Assembly: GCA_026394695.1 (NCBI GenBank)
Contig: JAPKXT010000122.1
Coordinates: forward strand, 1-14,745
Direction: 5' to 3'
Length of the DNA: 14,745 bases
DNA from: Methanoregula sp.
GTDB lineage: Archaea; Halobacteriota; Methanomicrobia; Methanomicrobiales; Methanospirillaceae
The first letter of the stretch is position 1; every line of letters starts with the position of its first letter. Shown here piece by piece: positions 12,619-14,745 of this stretch. The translations under genes were made by a program, and so were the position numbers. The notes under the pieces were generated by a model, which had not been told where the DNA came from, did no database searches, and saw only the letters and a program-made list of their open reading frames with translations.

Positions 12619-13038
12619 CATTATCCAGCAGTTGATTCCAGTTCACAATCAAAGGCAGCGGTGATTCAATCGACAAATCATGACTTGAAAATAGGTGACA
12701 CTGCGATTATTGAATATAATGAATTTAAAAAAGCGATTAAAGTAACCAGTTTCGATGAAACGAAAGGTATCCTTTTATTTGAAACAAAAAATGTTGGAGA
12801 TAAAGCAATCACCTTAGGAAGTACAGCTTGGGTAGTAGATTGGGGTGGAGTACGGCATGATCCGTTACTATCTTATGGAAGGTTGACTGATGATTTTTAC
12901 CCCGGCGAATCACGTTCTACGTCACTGAACTTATATCAAGAATTTCAGGGAATGAGAGAAAAAGCACTGACTGGAAAATTAACTTTTTATTACAGTTTGG
13001 GGGATCAGAACGCATCATGGATAATTAAATTAAAATAA
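12475..13038 (+). CDS. Putative lipoprotein B with shared cassette and DUF4352-like domain
   Basis: Predicted secreted lipoprotein of 187 aa. The N-terminus repeats the cassette of lipoprotein A: signal peptide, lipobox LISGC (Cys23), then Cys31 and Cys47 around PGTYYDPSSKMC. The C-terminal domain (about 60-187) is different. It looks like a beta-sandwich of the DUF4352/telokin-like type, with LKIGDTAIIEYNEFKKAIKV, then GILLFETKNVGDKAITLGS, an FYPGES turn and a closing LTFYYSLGDQNASWIIKLK. That assignment rests on pattern only. The start is TTG at 12475, which aligns exactly with the ATG of lipoprotein A. A T-rich stretch follows the stop at 13036-13038. Confidence 0.85.
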   Translation: MKKWQITGFLAVLIIGFLLISGCTQDNNKYCSDNFPGTYYDPSSKMCEHYPAVDSSSQSKAAVIQSTNHDLKIGDTAIIEYNEFKKAIKVTSFDETKGILLFETKNVGDKAITLGSTAWVVDWGGVRHDPLLSYGRLTDDFYPGESRSTSLNLYQEFQGMREKALTGKLTFYYSLGDQNASWIIKLK

Positions 13039-13126
13039 TTCTTTTTCCTCCGGAATTGTATTCAACTGGACGTATCCTATCCTTGTAGTAGTAGTTTACG
13101 ACGATAAATAATAAAGTGAGGTGAAA

Positions 13127-13330
13127 TTGAAAATTCGATCAACAACTTATTACAACAGAGTTCTGTCATTAAAAGTATCATCAAAATTTGAATTCTCAAA
13201 AAATTCATTTTTACAGACTTTAAAAAAAATGGAAGCGGTATCAGATTATCTTCTAAATAATCCAGATCCGTTTGATAAGAATTTGTATTTGGAGGGGAAA
13301 AACATAATCAAAATTTTGGATTATTTTTAA
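13127..13330 (+). CDS. Small hypothetical protein, about 67 aa
   Basis: Short basic protein starting MKIRSTTYYNRVLSLKVSSK, with a predicted helix around FLQTLKKMEAVSDYLLNN and a C-terminal GKNIIKILDYF. I do not recognise it. The start is taken as TTG at 13127 because GAGGTG lies 3 nt before it. A GTG at 13121 is inside that ribosome site and is less likely. It sits in the A+T-rich island, and a TATA-like ATAAATAATAA is just upstream. It may be real but could be accidental. Confidence 0.4.
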   Translation: MKIRSTTYYNRVLSLKVSSKFEFSKNSFLQTLKKMEAVSDYLLNNPDPFDKNLYLEGKNIIKILDYF

Positions 13331-13334
13331 TAAA

Positions 13335-13353
13335 GACGTTTGATTCAAATGTC
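13335..13353. repeat. Hairpin after the small ORF
   Basis: GACGTTTG (13335-13342) pairs with CAAATGTC (13346-13353) around a 3-nt loop, with one G-T wobble. It begins 5 nt after a stop codon, so it may stabilise or end the transcript, but no T-run follows. Confidence 0.35.
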
Positions 13354-13468
13354 TGTTCGGCTGCAAGTGAAAAATATGCGAATGTAACCCGTATGTGTAA
13401 ATCAGTTCAGTCAATGACAAAATAAAAATCGCAACATTAAACGTGAATAATAATCATTCAATAAATTA

Positions 13469-14059
13469 TTGGTATTCTTCTGTCCCAAGTGTGGATTTGA
13501 AAATGAAGAGCGGGCAAAATTTTGTATTGGGTGCGGGGAAAGTTTGTTAAAACCACCCTCAAATACCACTCACAAACAGACCATGAGACCTATTCTTTGG
13601 GGAGTAATCGCGTTTGCAGTCGGGTTCATGGGCATTATTGCTTTCCGTGGAGGATCAGCAAAGGAGCTTACCGTTTTATTTGGAATTATCTTCCTTTTTA
13701 GTCTGCCAATTGCAATTATTGCTGAAATTATTTTGTGGATTCAAAATCGTCGGAAAAAAATTGAGAAAAACCCGTCTTCACCGTCAACAATAATTAAAAA
13801 AGAATTCCCATTCCAACCAGAACCTCTCGCTATTCTAGCCGGAATTATGCTGATATTAGCACTCTATCTTCTCCCGATTCACACCCTTATTTACAACGGT
13901 AAAAAGGCTATGACTACATCTGCAACATTAGTATCCAAATGCAGCGGAGTGGGATGGGATTGCTCACCGTATATCGGAATAGCATTTTATGCACTCTGGA
14001 TTCTCGGACTCGTACTAATAATATTCGGAATTTTTAAGAAGAAATCAGCGTCGGTGTGA
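13469..14059 (+). CDS. Zinc-ribbon membrane protein, four membrane segments
   Basis: Membrane protein of 196 aa, unknown function. A zinc ribbon opens it, with Cys5, Cys8, Cys19 and Cys22 (CPKC and CIGC). Hydrophobic helices follow at about 41-59, 66-91, 118-137 and 168-188. A basic linker (92-117) separates the two helix pairs. The loop between helices 3 and 4 has two cysteines, Cys158 and Cys165, possibly a disulfide on the outside. The start is TTG at 13469, because it is the only one that keeps the whole zinc ribbon; no ribosome site is seen. The next gene is a shorter paralogue beginning 4 bp after this stop, so they are co-transcribed. Codon use is A+T-rich. Confidence 0.8.
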   Translation: MVFFCPKCGFENEERAKFCIGCGESLLKPPSNTTHKQTMRPILWGVIAFAVGFMGIIAFRGGSAKELTVLFGIIFLFSLPIAIIAEIILWIQNRRKKIEKNPSSPSTIIKKEFPFQPEPLAILAGIMLILALYLLPIHTLIYNGKKAMTTSATLVSKCSGVGWDCSPYIGIAFYALWILGLVLIIFGIFKKKSASV

Positions 14060-14063
14060 TGTC

Positions 14064-14540
14064 ATGTACTGTCCTGAATGTGGAACTGAAAATATAGACA
14101 CCGCAAACTTCTGCCTTGACTGTGGAGCGAGAATAAAACCCCACCCAAAGGTTCCAGAAGTCAAACCCACACAGACTCAAAAAAAGACTGAATATGCGCC
14201 GAATATGGGTTGGTTAGTAACGGGGATACTTATCATTGTAGGAATGTATCTGATACCTATTCCGGGAAATAATACAATAGCAAAGGCTGCAGAAATGTGT
14301 GGATCACAATATACTAGCATGTTTTTTGGTTGTAATCAGGTTCTTTTTGTCACTTTTTATGTCAGTTGGGCATTTGCTGTTTTATTCATACTCGCAGGAA
14401 TTTTTGCTCAATTCCGGTATGTTGACCGGGGCAGATGTCTTCCTACCGCTCACTTCGATCCGTCCAAATATATATCAGATTGTCCATACCACTACGGTAC
14501 AGAAGCAGGAATTGTGAATCGTGCCCGAACGAAGCGCTGA
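14064..14540 (+). CDS. Zinc-ribbon membrane protein, two membrane segments, with an odd C-terminal tail
   Basis: Paralogue of the preceding gene. Zinc ribbon with Cys3, Cys6, Cys17 and Cys20 (CPEC and CLDC), then helices at about 48-66 and 94-115. A loop carries Cys79 and Cys90, like the Cys pair in the neighbour. It matches only the second helix pair of the longer protein. From about residue 118 (base 14415) the product departs from the neighbour, which ends there with KKKSASV. It gains a 40-residue, G+C-richer, membrane-unlike tail (DRGRCLPTAHFDPS onward) that runs over the HEPN gene promoter and its first 20 bp. I infer that the original stop was lost. The ATG at 14064 follows GTGATG. Confidence 0.8.
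   Translation: MYCPECGTENIDTANFCLDCGARIKPHPKVPEVKPTQTQKKTEYAPNMGWLVTGILIIVGMYLIPIPGNNTIAKAAEMCGSQYTSMFFGCNQVLFVTFYVSWAFAVLFILAGIFAQFRYVDRGRCLPTAHFDPSKYISDCPYHYGTEAGIVNRARTKR
14466..14475 (+). promoter_or_regulatory. Putative TATA box for the HEPN gene
   Basis: AAATATATAT lies about 50 bp before the GTG start at 14521. Its presence inside the tail of the previous ORF supports the idea that the tail is former intergenic DNA. Confidence 0.45.
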
Positions 14541-14745
14541 CTGGATGAGGCAGGCGGAGAAGGATCTCACTGTTGCACAAAAGATGCACCAGGACAGCAT
14601 CCATGAATGGTCATGTTTTATCGCACAACAGGCAGCCGAAAAAGCGATCAAATCTGTGTACCAGAAAAACGGTGGCACAGCATGGGGACATTCACTTAAA
14701 GAACTTCTTGAAGGGTTAAAAAAACGCATTGATATCCCCCAGTCG
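14521..14745 (+). CDS. HEPN-domain protein, 5' part only
   Basis: The first 75 residues of a HEPN-family protein run off the right edge. Visible are DWMRQAEKDLTVAQKMHQD (7-25), then EWSCFIAQQAAEKAIKSVY (29-47) and GHSLKELLEGL (56-66), the classic arrangement of small HEPN proteins. Such proteins are usually encoded next to a minimal nucleotidyltransferase (MNT) as toxin-antitoxin or nucleic acid-linked pairs. That partner, if present, is outside the window. The catalytic RX4-6H motif normally lies further on and cannot be judged here. The start is GTG at 14521, since a stop lies in frame at 14515-14517. AGGA is about 10 nt upstream. Base composition is back to that of the core genome. Confidence 0.85.
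   Translation, partial: MPERSADWMRQAEKDLTVAQKMHQDSIHEWSCFIAQQAAEKAIKSVYQKNGGTAWGHSLKELLEGLKKRIDIPQS

Noticed and set aside
14475..14729. Minus-strand ORF of 84 codons
   Set aside because: It is a shadow of the HEPN coding frame, whose family pattern is clear.
1..14745. tRNA or rRNA genes
   Set aside because: I looked for T-loop GGTTC(A/G)AATCC-type motifs and rRNA blocks and found none. The 16S-like match at 5045-5075 is only about 20 bp and interrupted.

Overview
The window is archaeal and most likely comes from a methanogen of the order Methanomicrobiales (Methanoregula-like). It carries transcription factor B, two TATA-binding proteins and transcription factor S. It also carries Pth2, an archaeal TruD, an archaeosortase, an archaetidylinositol-phosphate-type synthase and the archaeal riboflavin/F420 reductase ArfC. 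Many genes have a TATA-like box about 25 bp before the start. The genus is inferred from overall gene content; no methanogenesis gene is present to prove it.

Region by region. 1-1449: a partial TFB gene and an upstream TBP gene, both on the minus strand, separated by a 350-bp gene-free stretch full of perfect short inverted repeats (possible structured RNA). 1560-3000: an unrecognised 168-aa protein preceded by a CRISPR-repeat-like hairpin, then a small membrane protein whose frame runs without a stop into a frameshifted TPR gene. 3120-5008: rpiA overlapping tail-to-tail with a winged-helix regulator, then a second, divergent TBP. 5009-6161: a leader region holding a 10-codon ORF with a perfect Shine-Dalgarno sequence, a zinc-ribbon/TM2-type membrane protein, and TFS on the opposite strand. 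6334-7762: archaeosortase ArtA convergent and overlapping with a CDP-alcohol phosphatidyltransferase. 7930-11073: arfC-sppA on plus, convergent with pth2-truD on minus, whose coding regions overlap by ATGA.

11080 to about 14420 is clearly A+T-richer and looks like an accessory island. It holds two divergent lipoproteins that share an almost identical N-terminal cassette but have unrelated C-terminal domains. It also holds a few small ORFs and two tandem zinc-ribbon membrane proteins. The second of these reads through into the upstream region of a HEPN-domain gene that leaves the window on the right; composition returns to normal there.

No tRNA, rRNA, transposase, CRISPR array or recognisable new defence system is visible. 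The most unusual signals are the leader peptide whose 3' end is complementary to its own ribosome-binding site (5027-5076), the structured region at 600-870, the cassette-swapped lipoprotein pair, and the lost or shifted reading frames at 2201-3000 and 14064-14540.
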